Shown here piece by piece: positions 11,057 through 23,183 of a DNA stretch of 64,000 nucleotides. The notes under the pieces were generated by a model. The model was given only the letters and a program-made list of their open reading frames with translations, was not told where the DNA came from and made no database searches. Source of the stretch: Sorex araneus (lineage: Eukaryota > Chordata > Mammalia > Eulipotyphla > Soricidae); contig NC_073313.1 of assembly GCF_027595985.1 (NCBI RefSeq), forward strand, positions 83,578,494 to 83,642,493, read 5' to 3'. Both the position numbers and the translations under genes were made by a program. Position 1 is the stretch's first letter. Every line of letters starts with the position of its first letter.

Positions 11057-11509
11057 TCCATTTGACATTTCTTGTAAGGCAAATTTGATGGTAGACAATT
11101 GTTTGATTTTGTTTACCTATAAAGCTCTTTATCCATCTTTCAGTTTTGAATAGTAATCTGGCAGGGTAAATTTTTCTTGATTGTCTTTTAGTACTTTAAC
11201 ATATCATTTCCTTCTTGCTTTCTGTTGAAAATTCACCAAATCACTTTATAGTTGTTCTCTTATATGCAATTCATTTTTTCTAGATGGCTATAATGCCCTG
11301 CTATATATTTATTTTTATCACTTTAATTGTAATATGCCTTGGGGTATATTTATTTGGGATTATTTTAGTTGGAAATGTTTTAGCCTTTAGCATTTTAATA
11401 TTTCATTTTGTTCCCAAGTTAGAGAAGCTCTCAGCTATTGTTTCTTTAAAGTGGTATTCTTCCCTCCCCAGATTTATGATCCGCTAATTTATGACAAGGG
11501 GGCTAAATA

Positions 11510-13204
11510 GATAAAGTGGAACAAAGAAAATTTATTTTAAAATATTGTTTGGAAAACTGGATAGCCATATGCAAAAAAATGAAATTAGAATCATACCTCA
11601 CACTCTTCACAAAAGTAAAACTCAAAGTGAACTAAAGATCTCAAGATTAGAACGGAATCCATAAAATACACCAAAGAAGACATTGGTAGAACTCTCTAGG
11701 AAATAGAATGCAGAGGAAATTTTTTCTCTTTTTTTTCCTTTTTATTGAATCACTGTGAGATAGTTACAAGCTTTCGTGTTTTGGTTACAATAACACAATG
11801 ATCAAACACCCATCCCTCCACCAGTGCACATTCCCCACCACCAATATCCCTGGTATGTCCCCCCTTTCTGACCCTGCCCATGCCTCCATGGCAGACAATA
11901 TTCCCCATACTCTCTCTCTCCGTTTGGGCATTATGTCTTGCAACACGACACTGATTGGTCATCATGTTTGGTCCATTAACTACTTTTGGCACATACCGCC
12001 CATCCTGACTAATTCCTCCAGCCATCATTTTCTTTCTCTATTCCATCTGCCTTCTCCCCTCTGCTCATGAAGCAGGCTTCCAGCTATGGGGCAATCCTCC
12101 TGGCCCTTGTATCTACTGTCCTTGGGTTTCAGCCTCATGTGATGTTATTCTATACTCCACAAATGAGAGAATGCAGAGGAAATTTCAATAAGATTACCAC
12201 AGTGGCAAAGACAACAAAAACAAAAGTAAACAAATGGGATTACATCAAATTATAAAGTTTCTTCTCAGTGAAAGAAACTCAAGCCAGAATAAACAGATAC
12301 CCAACTGAATTGGAGAAAATAATTGCACACAGTACTTCTAAAAATGGGTTACTATCTAAGATCTATAAACACTAAATTTACCAAAAGAAAAACAAACAAC
12401 TATCCCACTCATAAATGGGGCGAGGAAGATGAGCAGTCACTTCCCTGAATAAAACATACAGTTGGCCAGCAGTCATATGAAAAAGTGCTCATCATCACTC
12501 ATGATTAGGGAAATGCAAATGAAAACAACAATAAGATACCATCTCATGCCTTTGAGAATGGCACATCTCAAAAATCCTGGAAATTGCCAGTGCTGGTGTG
12601 CATGTGCTTACAAAGGAGCCTCCATCCACTGTTGGTGGTTTAACCTCTATGAAAAGTAATATGGAGATTTCTAAAAAAAGAAGGCGGGGTGAATAGAACT
12701 CCCATATGATTCAGGAATACCACTTTTTGTTATCTACTCCCCAAACACAAAAATACTCATTGGAAAGGATATGTGTACATCTCTGTGCAATGCTTCACTT
12801 AGTACAATAGCCAAGATATGGAAACACCCAAATTCCCAACTACAGAGTAATTGATCAAGAGGTTGTGGTATATACATACAATGGAATACTATGCAGCTCC
12901 AACAAAGAACAAAATCATGCAATTTGCAACAACAATGGATTGAATTAGAGAATATTATGCTGAATTAAGGCAGTAAAAATGAAAAGAGCAGGTACAGAGT
13001 TATCTCTTTCATATATGAACATTTGCAACAAGGTAACATAAAGGGGGATTTGAACCCCACAGTTGAATTAGGGGGATAGTAAGTAGGGGGGCTATGTTTC
13101 TTGTTGGAAATATATGGGCATACAGTGAGTGGAATTGGTGCCATAACTATGTTCAAGAGAAACCATTAATAGTATTGTAAATTTCAAAAATTAAAAATTA
13201 ATAA
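11510..13204 (+). mobile_element. Old L1, sense, ORF2 end and 3' UTR
   Basis: The block opens with GGAAAACTGGATAGCCATAT and continues through the AAATGGGATTACATCAAATT, CATATGAAAAAGTGCTCATC, GGAATACTATGCAGC and CATTTGCAACAA regions of ORF2. It ends in a 3' UTR and A-rich tail near 13204. It is heavily mutated, with frame breaks throughout. A younger antisense L1 3' end (11723-12167) is inserted in it. Confidence 0.8.
11723..12167 (-). mobile_element. Young L1 3' UTR insertion with 18-bp TSD
   Basis: A T-tract is followed by TATTGAATCACTGTGAGATA, CCACCAGTGCACATTCCCC and CTCCATGGCAGACAATATTC, the reverse of the standard shrew L1 3' UTR. AGAATGCAGAGGAAATTT flanks it at 11705-11722 and 12168-12185. 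Confidence 0.93.
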
Positions 13205-13496
13205 ATAAAATTAAACAAATTAGCATTTTTATGTTTCTCTTTTTCTACTTCTGGGATCCCTATTATGTGTCTTATTCCTTTTGATATTGTTCTATGGGGT
13301 TCACATACTGCTTTAATTTTTTCATTTTTCTATTTTTGCTGATCTCTTTGACTGTTTTCTATGGCTAAATTGTCCAGATTCTGATTCTTTTTTTCTACTT
13401 ACTGTTGAGCTCCTTTACTATATTTTTAGCTTAGTTTCTATATGTCTTAGCTTCATTATTTCTGTTAGAAGCCTTTTTATAGTTTCTCCTATTCTT

Positions 13497-14396
13497 TTTA
13501 AGATTTTTAAAAATTTTATAAGGTGGTTCACAATATTTCATTACAGTTAATATTCAAACACCAATCCCATCACCATTACACCTTCCCACCACCAAATTTG
13601 GAATGTTTCCATCCCAAGCCCCAATCCCTGCCCCAAAGCACAACTGAAATAAAATATTTTGTATTGTCTGTTATGGAAAACTGTCTTATGATGTGTGATG
13701 CGGCCATGAATGTGGATGTGCAGTCCAGGAATACCTTCAATCGTACATGAGGCCTGTGTGGGGAATGATCTTGAGCATGGTTGGGTTCTGGAGGTGTTCA
13801 GCTTTGGGGGCTGGGTCCCTTGGGGCGGGGAGGGTTCTCACCCGCTCCCCTCTGGGTAGTGAAACAGCCACAAGTGAAACAGCCTGGTGCAGGGTCCGGT
13901 GGCATGGCTATGGCAGGTGTCATGGTGCTCCCTGCCAGGAAGAAAAGTCATGTCATCTGGATGGTGGCTGATGACGAGATTATTTGGTACCGGCAGGAGG
14001 TGGTTTATGGGTGTGACCCCTGGGTCGTCAAACACGGGGGCGGGGAGGGGGTGAGGGGGTGGGGGGCGGAACGGGCAGAGGATCTCCGCTCCCAGTCCTA
14101 TTGAGCACAGAGGCCAATGTTCAGTAAGTTCCAAGTTCCGCATTACCTGGGTTTTGTTGGACTTCACTCATGCACGAGGCTAGGCCCTGAGTGTGTGGGA
14201 AGCAGCCTTGAGTGTTGAGGCGTTAGGTTCTGGAGGTTTCTGGCTGCTGCTAGGGCTGGGTCCCTTGGGGTAGGGAGGGCTCTCATCCCCCCACCTCTGG
14301 GACACCCCAAGTGAAGCAGCCTGGTGTGGAGTCCAGTGGCATGGCTATGGCGAGTGTTATGTTGCTCCCTCCTGGGAGAAAAAGCCGTGTGATCTC
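13497..14396 (-). mobile_element. Composite repeat family B, copy 1, with L1-like tail
   Basis: The 900-bp insertion has a 12-bp TSD, TCTCCTATTCTT, at 13485-13496 and 14397-14408, and a T/A-rich low end, so it reads on the minus strand. Its 3' end carries the purine-rich tail shared with family A (reverse of CACCAATCCCATCACC and ACCTTCCCACCACC). Its 5' part is GC-rich and contains a tandem module of about 427 bp (starts near 13743 and 14170), each with GGGCTGGGTCCCTTGGGG and CAGTGGCATGGCTATGG-like text. A second copy is at 45.7 kb. Class is unknown. Confidence 0.6.
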
Positions 14397-14729
14397 TCTC
14401 CTATTCTTATATTGAGTGCCAATTTCTTTTCTTATTTTATTGAGTATGAACATTAGAACGCTTTTGTTGTTTTGTTTATTTGGGATTTGATTTGCTTGCT
14501 TTTGACCTTAACCCAGAAGTGCTGGGGAAGGGATAGTACTCCCCTCTCAGTGCTAAAAAATGTTGTTTTAAACTCTTTTCAGACAAGCTGCCTCGTTCTG
14601 TTTAATTTTAACAATTCAGTAGGCTTTTTTTTCTTCCATCATCTGTGCTACATACCTTTGTTTCTTAAGTTAATTTGAGACTTTATCTTAATTTCTATGA
14701 GCTGAGCTAAATAAGCATCTTTTTTAAAG

Positions 14730-17195
14730 TTAAGTGAAGTAGTTTTATTAAAAGAAATTTAGACAGTTGTGAGGGGAGAGAGAAAACATGGACTTTTTTT
14801 TCAGAGAGGAAAAATCCAACAAACATCTTTTAAACTTTGTGTATACACTTTATATAAAATTGGAATCTAAAGGGTATAATTCTAGATTGTTTAGTGCTAT
14901 ACTGTGGTATCTTCAGTCTATATGTTGACATCTCTTCACCCGTTTGAATCATTATTGCCCTACATCCAATACAGGGCTGGGAAGTAGGCAATGAGAAGCA
15001 GATAGGTTGGTCCTAGAAAGTACCACAAAGTTCATCTTTCCTTGAAGCTGAGGGGGAAAATCTGAAACCACATTGCCCTCAAGATCAGTTCTATGATCAG
15101 AGCTATTTTAGCAGTCTCAGTTGTGGTCCAGCTGTGGATTCTGCAGACTGAGTCTTTTCCAGGAGTGCAGTCAAGGAGAGACGGATCTGGAAGTTTTGTA
15201 TTTATTCAGGCTGCATCCAGGTCACGGTCCCAGTAGTGATAACACACGGATGTAGGGAGGTGTTTTGGGAGTGCATGGGTACCATCAATAGAAGACTGCC
15301 CCCACTGCCCTGAGGATGTTGCTCAGTGGCAAAGGGCATAAATGAGGCCATAAATCCCAGTCCTGGTATTTCCTCCATCTGGCTGCTCTGTGCACCAATG
15401 TGATCCTTGGTGCAACAACCAATGGTGTGGGCCCCAATCCAACCCCCAAGTGCACCACATCAGTTAGATCAAAGGAAATAAAGTAAAATAAAATAATACA
15501 ATGTAAAAACAAAGATGGCCTCTCTTACCGACCATGATCTGTACTCTTTTGGGGGTATAACACCAAGAGAGGAAGCTGCACTCTGGAGAGCTGATATATG
15601 ACCAGGTTCTGTTCCTGACAGCTTCCAAGAATGGACCTTTCCCTGGAAGCAAAGCTTTGGCTACGGGCCTGGATACTTGAGGCTCTTAGTAGAGACAATC
15701 AGCACCATCAGTGAATTTAGTTCAAGTGCTGGCCGCTGGCAGCTAGAAAACAGATGTTTCTGTAACACAGAAACCAGAAGATAAGAGGAATCTCTCTTAT
15801 GAAGAGGCCACAAGTGGAGCTTATTCTGTCCCTAATGAGCTTCACCCAACTGGGTGCGGCCCAAAGGCACAGCTCAAACTCCAGCTGCCTGCACGTGGAG
15901 GTCACAGACTAAAGGATTCGAGTCATCAGAACTGTCTGATAGCCACAGATGGCCCCCACAGCAGAGGTGATGCGTACTTCACCCTTCAGTCTTATCTCAT
16001 TGCTTGCTTTACAGCAGTATGGTGTCAACCCCCTCCCGGTGTGTACGTGCTCTCCCAGCTCTGAGCCACAGTTGCCTCATGCCCAGTAATCTGCTGTTCT
16101 CAGAGGATTTTTATATACTTGACTGTGTGTCCCCACCCTCACAGACACAGGCCCACGTGTCAGAGACCCTGACATGGATGCGAACTCTGGGAATTTTTTT
16201 CCCAAAGCAAGACATAGAGCAGCTGCCTCATACCCCTCCCTCTCAAGAGAAAGGCCCATGAATTCCCTTCAATTCCTATAAATATTATGCCTCTGGAATT
16301 TTGCAAATACCATTTTGTTCTCAGGGATACTTTACTCCACCCATCCTTCCCAGACTCTGTTAGATCTTACACATCACATAGATCTGGATTTAAGACTCAT
16401 TATCTTAGAGGATCTTCTCTGGTCTTTTAAACTAGCTTAGGTACCCCTGCTATCTACTTCCTGATCCCTTTCATTTTCTCTGAATCACAGTACTTTGTTT
16501 CTTATTTTTCTCGTATTTGATAAGATCTAAGCCTCTGGAGTGCAGGATTAAGTTTATATTGTTTACTCCCATGTGTCAGTGCTCCACACTTAAATAAATA
16601 TTTGCTGAAGAAGTCAGATAGACAAATAAAATAGGGAGCTTATGCCATAGATTTAGATACATGCATGCATGCTTTCTTTTATACTTGAACTGCTTCAAAA
16701 GGTACTTGATCATTTACTCCTGTGGACATGTCCCAACTTATGTTAAATTCACATCATTCAGATCCTTGGCTAACATTGAATTTCTCATTCTGTGGCAGGA
16801 AGATGTGTTCTAAAGACACGGAAGGCCACAGTAGTTGGTGGTCTCTCATGGCTCTCTTTGGGCTTATTTTCTCAATGATGTGTATACAAGAAAGAAATCG
16901 ATATGATCTCTTGCAATTTTTCAGAAATTACTTAAAGACAACATAATGCATGAGATGTGGATTTGGGAATAGCTGTATAGCCTTAGACTTTAGTGTTGTG
17001 ATTTCATTCTACCCTAGAGGTGTGGGATTCTAATTTAAGTGGTGAGAAGTTTCATCTGAAGATATGAAGACATGAGACATGATCAACATATTCAGAGCTT
17101 TTCCAGTGTTAATGCTCACCCAGATAGGTCCCTCAGAGCTGTCAGCACCAGAACTTTGAGTTAGCAAGAAATATTAGCCTAAATGAAATATATGT
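14730..17195. other. Low-repeat intergenic DNA, nothing recognised
   Basis: No SINE, L1 or gene could be supported. A patch at 15400-15500 ends in an A-rich run (near 15476-15500) and could be an unidentified retrosequence. ORFs of 60-85 aa match nothing familiar. Confidence 0.4.
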
Positions 17196-17201
17196 ATACA
17201 T

Positions 17202-17238
<37 letters not shown>

Positions 17239-17269
17239 AAACGCACACACACATACACACACACACATA
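17196..17269. repeat. (TA)n and (CA)n microsatellite
   Basis: An uninterrupted TA run (about 17203-17236) is followed by an AC-rich run (about 17241-17269). It directly precedes a type 2 SINE. Confidence 0.95.
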
Positions 17270-17272
17270 TAT

Positions 17273-17512
17273 GGGCTGGAGCGATAGCACAGCGATTAGG
17301 GTGTTTGCCTTGCACGAGGCTAACCCGGGTTTGATTCCTCTGTACCTCTCGGAGATCCCGGCAAGCTACCGGGAGTATCTCGTCCACGTGGCAGAGCCTG
17401 GCAAGCTACCCGTGGTGTATTCAATATGCCAAAACCAGTAGCAACAAGTCTCACTTGGAGAGTGTTCGCTCAAGCAAATTGATGAGCAATGGCATGACAG
17501 TGACAGTGATTT
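17273..17512 (+). mobile_element. Type 2 (RTE-tailed) shrew SINE, full length
   Basis: The tRNA-derived head has an A box, TAGCACAGCGA (17285-17295), and a B box, GGTTTGATTCC (17328-17338). The body is the type 2 text (CGGCAAGCTACCGGGAGTAT, GGCAAGCTACCCGTGGTGTA). The 3' end is CTCAAGCAAATTGATGAGCA then ATGACAGTGACAGTGAT, resembling the RTE terminus with short repeats rather than poly(A). Confidence 0.92.
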
Positions 17513-17524
17513 ATATATATACTG

Positions 17525-17692
17525 ATTTTGGGGCTGCACCTGTAGGTGCTCAGGGCTTACTTCTAGCTCTGTGCACAGGGATCACTTCCGGAGAGTCTTG
17601 AGGTATCATATGGGGTACAAGAGATTGAACAACGGTCAGCCACATGCAAGGCAAGCATCCTATCCTCTGTACTCTCTCTCCAGTTCCTAATA
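17525..17692 (-). mobile_element. Type 1 shrew SINE, diverged
   Basis: Reversed landmarks GGTGCTCAGGGCTTAC, AGATTGAACAACGGTC and ACATGCAAGGCAAGC mark a moderately old copy. Confidence 0.75.
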
Positions 17693-17776
17693 TTTATACC
17701 TTATTTCTTTTTCTTTTTTTAAATACCTTATTTCTTATCACTATCTAATGATAATAATGGCAGGGCAGTCTGAATT

Positions 17777-17958
17777 TTTTTTTTGGCTTTTTGGGTCACA
17801 CCTGGTGATAGTCAGAGGTTACTCCTGGCTCCCTGGCTCTGCATAGGAATTACTCCTGGTGATGCTTGGGGGGACCATATGGGCTATAGGAATCAAACCC
17901 AGGTCAGCAGCACGCAAGGCAAACTATCTACTTGCTGAACTGTCGCTCTGCCCACCCC
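17777..17958 (-). mobile_element. Type 1 shrew SINE
   Basis: TTTTGGGTCACACCTGGTGA opens a reversed copy with AATCAAACCCAGGTCAG and CGCAAGGCAAAC. It has a small duplication of CTGGCTC near 17830. Confidence 0.85.
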
Positions 17959-18827
17959 CCGAGGCTGAAATATTAACCACAGCTAGGGTAAAGTTAATGA
18001 AGTCAGATTAGTCAATGTTAAATTCATGACATGGAGTCTAAGGGTGAAAAAAATCCTGCTAAGTTCATTAGATAAAGATTCCAAGCATGGAAAGTAATCA
18101 CAAGTGGTTAGGTCATGATCCTATCACTCTGATGATCTTTAAGAGGGATTCCAGAAAAGAATCTCTTTAAATAAAAAAAATTAAAACAGAGGAATAACAA
18201 AGATTTAAAAACCACATATAATATTTAACGATATTTTTTATCTTCCCTCTACAGATTTTGATTAAGGTCAACTCCTCAAGCTCCTAAGACCAGTACAGTT
18301 TTCAAGATATTCATCACTGGCATGTGTGTGATTTTGTCTAAATGCTTCACATCCTTTGATTGCATAAGCTTAAATAGTTGTCACAGTGAATCAGTCTGCA
18401 GATGCCTGTATTAAACAATAATCAACCCTACTTCTTTAGGTTCTTCATACTTACCATAACTCTTCTTTTGATACATCCAAGTTAGCCTCTGCCCAGTTCT
18501 TAAAAATCAGAATCAAATGCGTCTTTCAAGACTCAGTTCTTTGACTCACTTTCATGACATATTATATTTAGAACTTTCAAAAGTCTACACAATTCTTGTA
18601 CAAGAGAGGAGAGTCCTAGGGAAGGGATGTGACTTACCTTTTGGACCTGAAATCTAGGTTCCCTTACTACCAGATTGGTCATACTATTTATCAACTTATT
18701 CCCTCCATACCAACAAGGAGGTACCCGTCATGTCTCTTTAACCAACTACATTTGGTAAATTTTGATTGAAAATATTTGCAGAGAAAGAAACAGAAGGGAA
18801 AATTCAGCCTGCGTGCTGGATATATAT
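17959..18827. other. Nothing recognised
   Basis: This AT-rich DNA shows no identifiable gene or repeat. Confidence 0.35.
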
Positions 18828-18900
18828 TTTAGAAGCAGAGAATTTGCCTGCATGAGGCCCTATGTTCAATACATGGTGCTGCAAAACAAAAAGAAAAATG
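18828..18900 (+). mobile_element. Possible SINE fragment
   Basis: TTGCCTGCATGAGGCCCTAT, TTCAATACATGGTGCTGC and an A-rich end resemble a short diverged SINE. Confidence 0.3.
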
Positions 18901-19239
18901 TCAACGCAATTGATGGGAAGGCTAGAATTATAGAATGTGACCTGGGTGTATGAATACAAAAAGGCTTTATTCCTTATCATATTGTCCCTCCCCTACTTTA
19001 AACTGGAACGATTTGCCATCAAGAGAAAGAGAAAAGCAACCAGGTTCAATGCACTGACCGTCTGGCAACACTGTGGTGAGGGAAAGCAACCCTGAGATAT
19101 CCAATACTCAAATCTTATCCCGCTGATTTCTACAAATGTATAATCATTTTTCCTGAACAGAAATAGTGAGAGCTTGAAAAAAAGGCAGTAGCTCTAGTTA
19201 ATATTTAATAATGGAGTGAAGTTTACTTTTTAGAGGGAA

Positions 19240-19590
19240 GAGGTGAGAAAGGGGTTGAAGATTGCTGAGAAGGCAGCTGGGATAGAGAAGGCATCACTGT
19301 CAATGATGGTTGGAGGGATCTCTTGGGATGGGAGATGTGTGCTGAAAGTAGATAAAGGACCAAACATGATGACCTCTCAGTATCTGTACTGCAAACAATA
19401 ATGCCCATAAGTAGAGAGAGTATAGGGGAAATTGGCTGCGATAGAGGTAGGGGGAAGGGTGGGACTGGGGGAAGAGGGACACTGGTGGAGCAATGGGCGT
19501 TAGATCATTATATGACTGAACTCAAACATGAAAGCTTTGAGGTGTAGCTCATGGTGATTCAATTAAAATATAAATAAAAGAAATATATGT
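19240..19590 (+). mobile_element. L1 3' UTR, sense
   Basis: GATGTGTGCTGAAAGTAGAT, GGACCAAACATGATGACCTC, CACTGGTGGAGCAATGG and AACATGAAAGCTT precede an A-rich end. This is the typical young shrew L1 3' terminus, 5'-truncated before ORF2. Confidence 0.85.
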
Positions 19591-20308
19591 GAAAATGGTT
19601 TCTCCTAACATACTTCCCAAATAGTTTGCAAATGACTTGAATTTGGGCATACGTTTTGTGAATAGATACTGTGAAGGATCTGCTGTTTAATACAGCCTCA
19701 CCGCGTCCTTATTTTCGGATGATAGTGCCATGAACTTCTTTCTAAGTACTGTTATTACTGTGTTCCATATATTTTGGTTGCTTGAGTCCTCATTTGTATC
19801 CAGGAATTTTTTTAAGTTCTTCTTTGTTTCCTCTTTGACCTTGTGATTATTGAGTAGCTCAGCTCCAAGAGTTTGAGTATTCATTAGTTTCCTGTTTGTG
19901 TTAACTTCCATAATCAAAAACCTGTAATCTGAAATGATACATGATATTATTTATATATTCTTGATTGTATATAAGTTTCTGTTGCCCAGAGTATGGTTGA
20001 CTCTGGAGAATGATCCACATGCACTGGACAAGAATGTGCACGCAACTTGGGGCAGGGGAATGCAGAAATTTGTAAATATCTGTTAAGTCCAACTCTTCTA
20101 TTTCTTTCTTTAGTACCTCTGTTTCCTTACCGTTTTTCTGTTTAGTTGATCTAGCTAATGAGAAGAGGGTAGTTTTGATGCCTCCCACTACGATTTACGG
20201 ATGTCTATATTTTCCTTTTGGCATTATAATAGTTGCTTTGAAAATCATTGATATTTCCTCATTCGATGTGTATATGTTGATGAGTGTTAAGTCTTGTTAA
20301 GGTATGCT

Positions 20309-20474
20309 TTTTTTTTGGCCACACCCGCTAGTGCTCAGGGGTTACTCCTTGCTCTGCACTCAGGGATCACTCCTGGCAAAGCTGAGGGGCATCATATAGG
20401 GTGTGAGGGATCAAAGAGGGTTGACTGTTGGAAGGCAAGCACTCTACCCACAGAACTATCACTGTGGTCGTGAG
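20309..20474 (-). mobile_element. Type 1 shrew SINE, diverged
   Basis: GGCCACACCCGCTAGTGCTC, CACTCAGGGATCACTCCTGG and GGAAGGCAAGCACTCTACCC are reversed SINE landmarks. Confidence 0.8.
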
Positions 20475-21389
20475 CTATTTCTTTTGACAATTATATAATT
20501 GCCATAAATTTCTTTAAGCTTGAAGTTATTTTTTGTAAGTGTTGCCATTCCAGCCTTTTAAAAGCTACTATTTGCCTGTATTTTCCATCGTTTTATTTTG
20601 AGCCTGTTTTTATTATCATGATGGCTCAAATGTGTCTTTTGTAAGAAACAGAACATTGGGTTCAATTCTCTGATCCATTTAATCACTCTGAGTCTTTTGA
20701 TTAGTGAGATCAGGCCATTAACATTAAATGGAATTATTGAAACAAAGTTGTTGCCATTTTTGATGTGGATTCTGTATTAGTGTCATTTTCCCTTTTCCCT
20801 TTTATTTACCCTCTAAAAGTGTCCATTAATTGTATCCTGCAGTGCTGATTTAATGCCCATGAATTTCTTCAGCTCTTGTCAGTAAAGTTCAGTGTTCTTC
20901 CTTTAAATGTGAAAAATAAGCTAACTCAATAAATTATTCTTGTTTACATCCCTATTTTATTCAGTGAGTTCCCTCCTACCTTTAGTGTTTCATTTGAGAA
21001 ATCGCTTGTGGATTTCAGAGTTTCCTTTGCAGGTAATATTTTGCTTTACTCTTGTTGCTCTTAAGATTATATCTCTATACTTAGCTTTTGGCATTTTAGT
21101 TAAAATATGTCTTTGAGACTTTCTACTTGTGTTGATTATGTTTGGAACTCTTTGGGCTTCCTATATGCGTGCACATGCAATAATCCTTATATTGGGGGGA
21201 CTTCTTGACTTTAATTTCCTCACAAAAATATCTTACTGGTATTTCTATTTCCATTCCCATGAGTTGCCAATAACCCTGATATTGTTATTCTTATGGCTAT
21301 TCCACAAATGTCTAATTTTTTTCTTTTTGGTATTCTTTCTGTAGGGTTTCTTCTTTTATCATCATTTTATTTTTTTTATTAAAAATTAT

Positions 21390-21556
21390 TTATATGGGGG
21401 GCCACACTCATAGTTGCTCAGGGCTTACTCCCAACCCTGTGGTCAGGGATAACTCGTGGCAGGGCTCGGGTGACCATATAGGTAGAATACAGGGGATTGA
21501 ATCTGGGCCAGCCATGTGCAAGGTAAACACAATACCTGCTGCACTATCTCTCCAGG
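21390..21556 (-). mobile_element. Type 1 shrew SINE, diverged
   Basis: GGGGCCACACTCATAGTTGC, GGGATTGAATCTGGGCCAG and ATGTGCAAGGTAAACAC mark a reversed copy. Confidence 0.75.
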
Positions 21557-22400
21557 TCTTTGTGGGGGTGGGGGGATGTCTTGCATCTTATCCTTGGAAC
21601 TCTGGCACATTACTGTTTCTGTAAATTGACTGCTTGTTCCTTCTCTTGTGTTTTTCAGTTCTTCTACCATGCTTTTCAAATCAGTGACTTGACTGAGGTT
21701 TTCTTACATTTCTTTTTCATTGTTGAAGCACCCTTCTATTGTTTCCATAAGTTCAGTGAAGAGTGTAGTTATTGTCACTTTGAGTTCTTTACCATGGAGA
21801 ATTGGGAGCACTTGTGTACTTAGGGTCCTTTCAAGTTGTTTTCTTTAAGAAAAAAATCGTGAACAGTGCTGTAAGAACATATAGGTGCAGATGTCATTTC
21901 TACTGTGCTTTTTTGCACCCTTGAGATATATTCCCAGAAGTGGTACTGTGGGGTCATATGGAAGCTCAATTGCTAGTTTTAGAAGGACTGTCCATATTGT
22001 TCTCCAGAAAGGCTGGACCAGTTGACATTCCCACCAACACTGAAAAAGCGTCCCCTTTCCACCCACATCCATGCCAACATTGGCTGCTTTTGTTCTTTTG
22101 AATGTGTGCCAGTCTCTGTGGTGTGAGATGATATCTCATTGTTGCTTTGATTTGCATCTCTCTGATGATTAGCGATGTGGAGCACTTTTCCATGTGCCTT
22201 TTGGCCATTTTTATTTATTTTTTGAGGAATTTTATGTTTATTTATTCTCCCTATTTGTTTTTGGGGTTGGAGGTTTTTTCTTGCACAATTCTACTGGTGT
22301 CTTGTATATCCTGGATGTTAATCCCTTATCAGATGGGTATTGGGTAAATTTTCTTTCCCATTCTGTGGGCTCTTTCCATATTTGGGTCACTGTTTCTTTT

Positions 22401-22662
22401 GAAGAACTGGAATGATAGCACAGCAGGTAGGGTGTTTGCCTAGCATGCTGCCCATCCGGCTTCGATTCCTCCGTCCCTCTCTGAGAGCCTGGCAAGCTAC
22501 CAAGAGTATCCTGCCTGCATAGCAGAGCCTGGAAAGATACCCGTGGCATATTCGATACGCCAAAAACAGTAACAACAAGTCTCACAATGGAGACGTTGGT
22601 GGTGCCCGCTCAAGCTAATCGATGAACAATGGGACAACAGTGCTACGACAGTGCAGTGCAGT
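22401..22662 (+). mobile_element. Type 2 (RTE-tailed) shrew SINE
   Basis: The head GAACTGGAATGATAGCACAG carries an A-box match. The body has CTGGCAAGCTACCAAGAGTA and ATTCGATACGCCAAAAACAG. The end is CTCAAGCTAATCGATGAACA plus GACAGTGCAGTGCAGT repeats. A short imperfect TSD is likely (GTTTCTTTT left, GTTTCTTTG right). Confidence 0.9.
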
Positions 22663-22769
22663 TTCTTTGTAAGTGCAGAAGGTTCTTAGTTTGATGTGGT
22701 CCCATTTGTTTATGTTTGTTTCCACTTGCTTGGTCAGTGCTGTTTCATCCTTAAAGATGCTTTTAGCTT

Positions 22770-22958
22770 CAGGGGCCAGAGCGATAGCATAGCAGGTAGG
22801 GCATTTGCCTTGCACGCGGCCGACCCGGGTTCGATCCCCGGCATCCCATATGGTCTCCCAAGCACCGCCAGGAGTAATTCCTGAATGCAAAGCCAGGAAT
22901 AACCCCTGAGCATCGCTGGGTGTGACCCAAAAAGCAAAACAAACAAACAGACCAAAAA
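22770..22958 (+). mobile_element. Type 1 shrew SINE, full length, 17-bp TSD
   Basis: A near-consensus copy has an A box, TAGCATAGCAG (22785-22795), a B box, GGTTCGATCCC (22828-22838), and an A-rich tail. The perfect TSD AAAGATGCTTTTAGCTT is at 22753-22769 and 22959-22975. The insertion splits ORF2 of the inverted L1 segment. Confidence 0.95.
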
Positions 22959-23183
22959 AAAGATGCTTTTAGCTTAGCTTCAATGTATTGGAGGGTTCTG
23001 GCTACATTTTCCTCCATGTACCTCATGGATTCAGGTCTGATATTGAGGTCTTTAATCCACTTTGATCTTTTTTAATCCACTTTGAATGCCAGTGCCTGGC
23101 ATTCGACAAAAGACAGAGTTCATTTTTTTTTTGCAGGTAGCTATCCGGTTTTCCCAGAACCACTTGTTGAAGAGACTTTCCTT

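Larger units (their letters stand above)
11100..14720 (-). mobile_element. Old L1M-type element, blocks around nested insertions
   Basis: Blocks at about 11100-11505, 13205-13484 and 14409-14720 read as one ancient antisense L1-type region. The first contains a decayed version of the passage AATATGCCTTGGGGTATAT; the second contains TACTTCTGGGATCCCTATTA. They are separated by a sense L1 (11510-13204) and a composite repeat (13497-14396). Old L1 text continues exactly across the latter's TSD. Confidence 0.6.
19680..21840 (-). mobile_element. Old L1M-type element, antisense, SINE-interrupted
   Basis: Blocks at 19680-20308, 20475-21385 and 21557-21840 read as one ancient antisense L1. TCATTTGTATCCAGGAATTT and CTTGTGATTATTGAGTAG come from ORF2. 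TTTTGTAAGAAACAGAACATTGGG and the AACTCTTTGGGCTTCC passage follow. No frame survives. Confidence 0.65.

Noticed and set aside
13838..14167. Overlapping 107-109 aa ORFs on both strands
   Set aside because: They lie in the GC-rich modules of composite repeat family B, where stops are scarce on both strands.
15285..15652. Possible processed gene ending in an A-rich run near 15476-15500
   Set aside because: No protein could be recognised in any frame and no target duplication was found.
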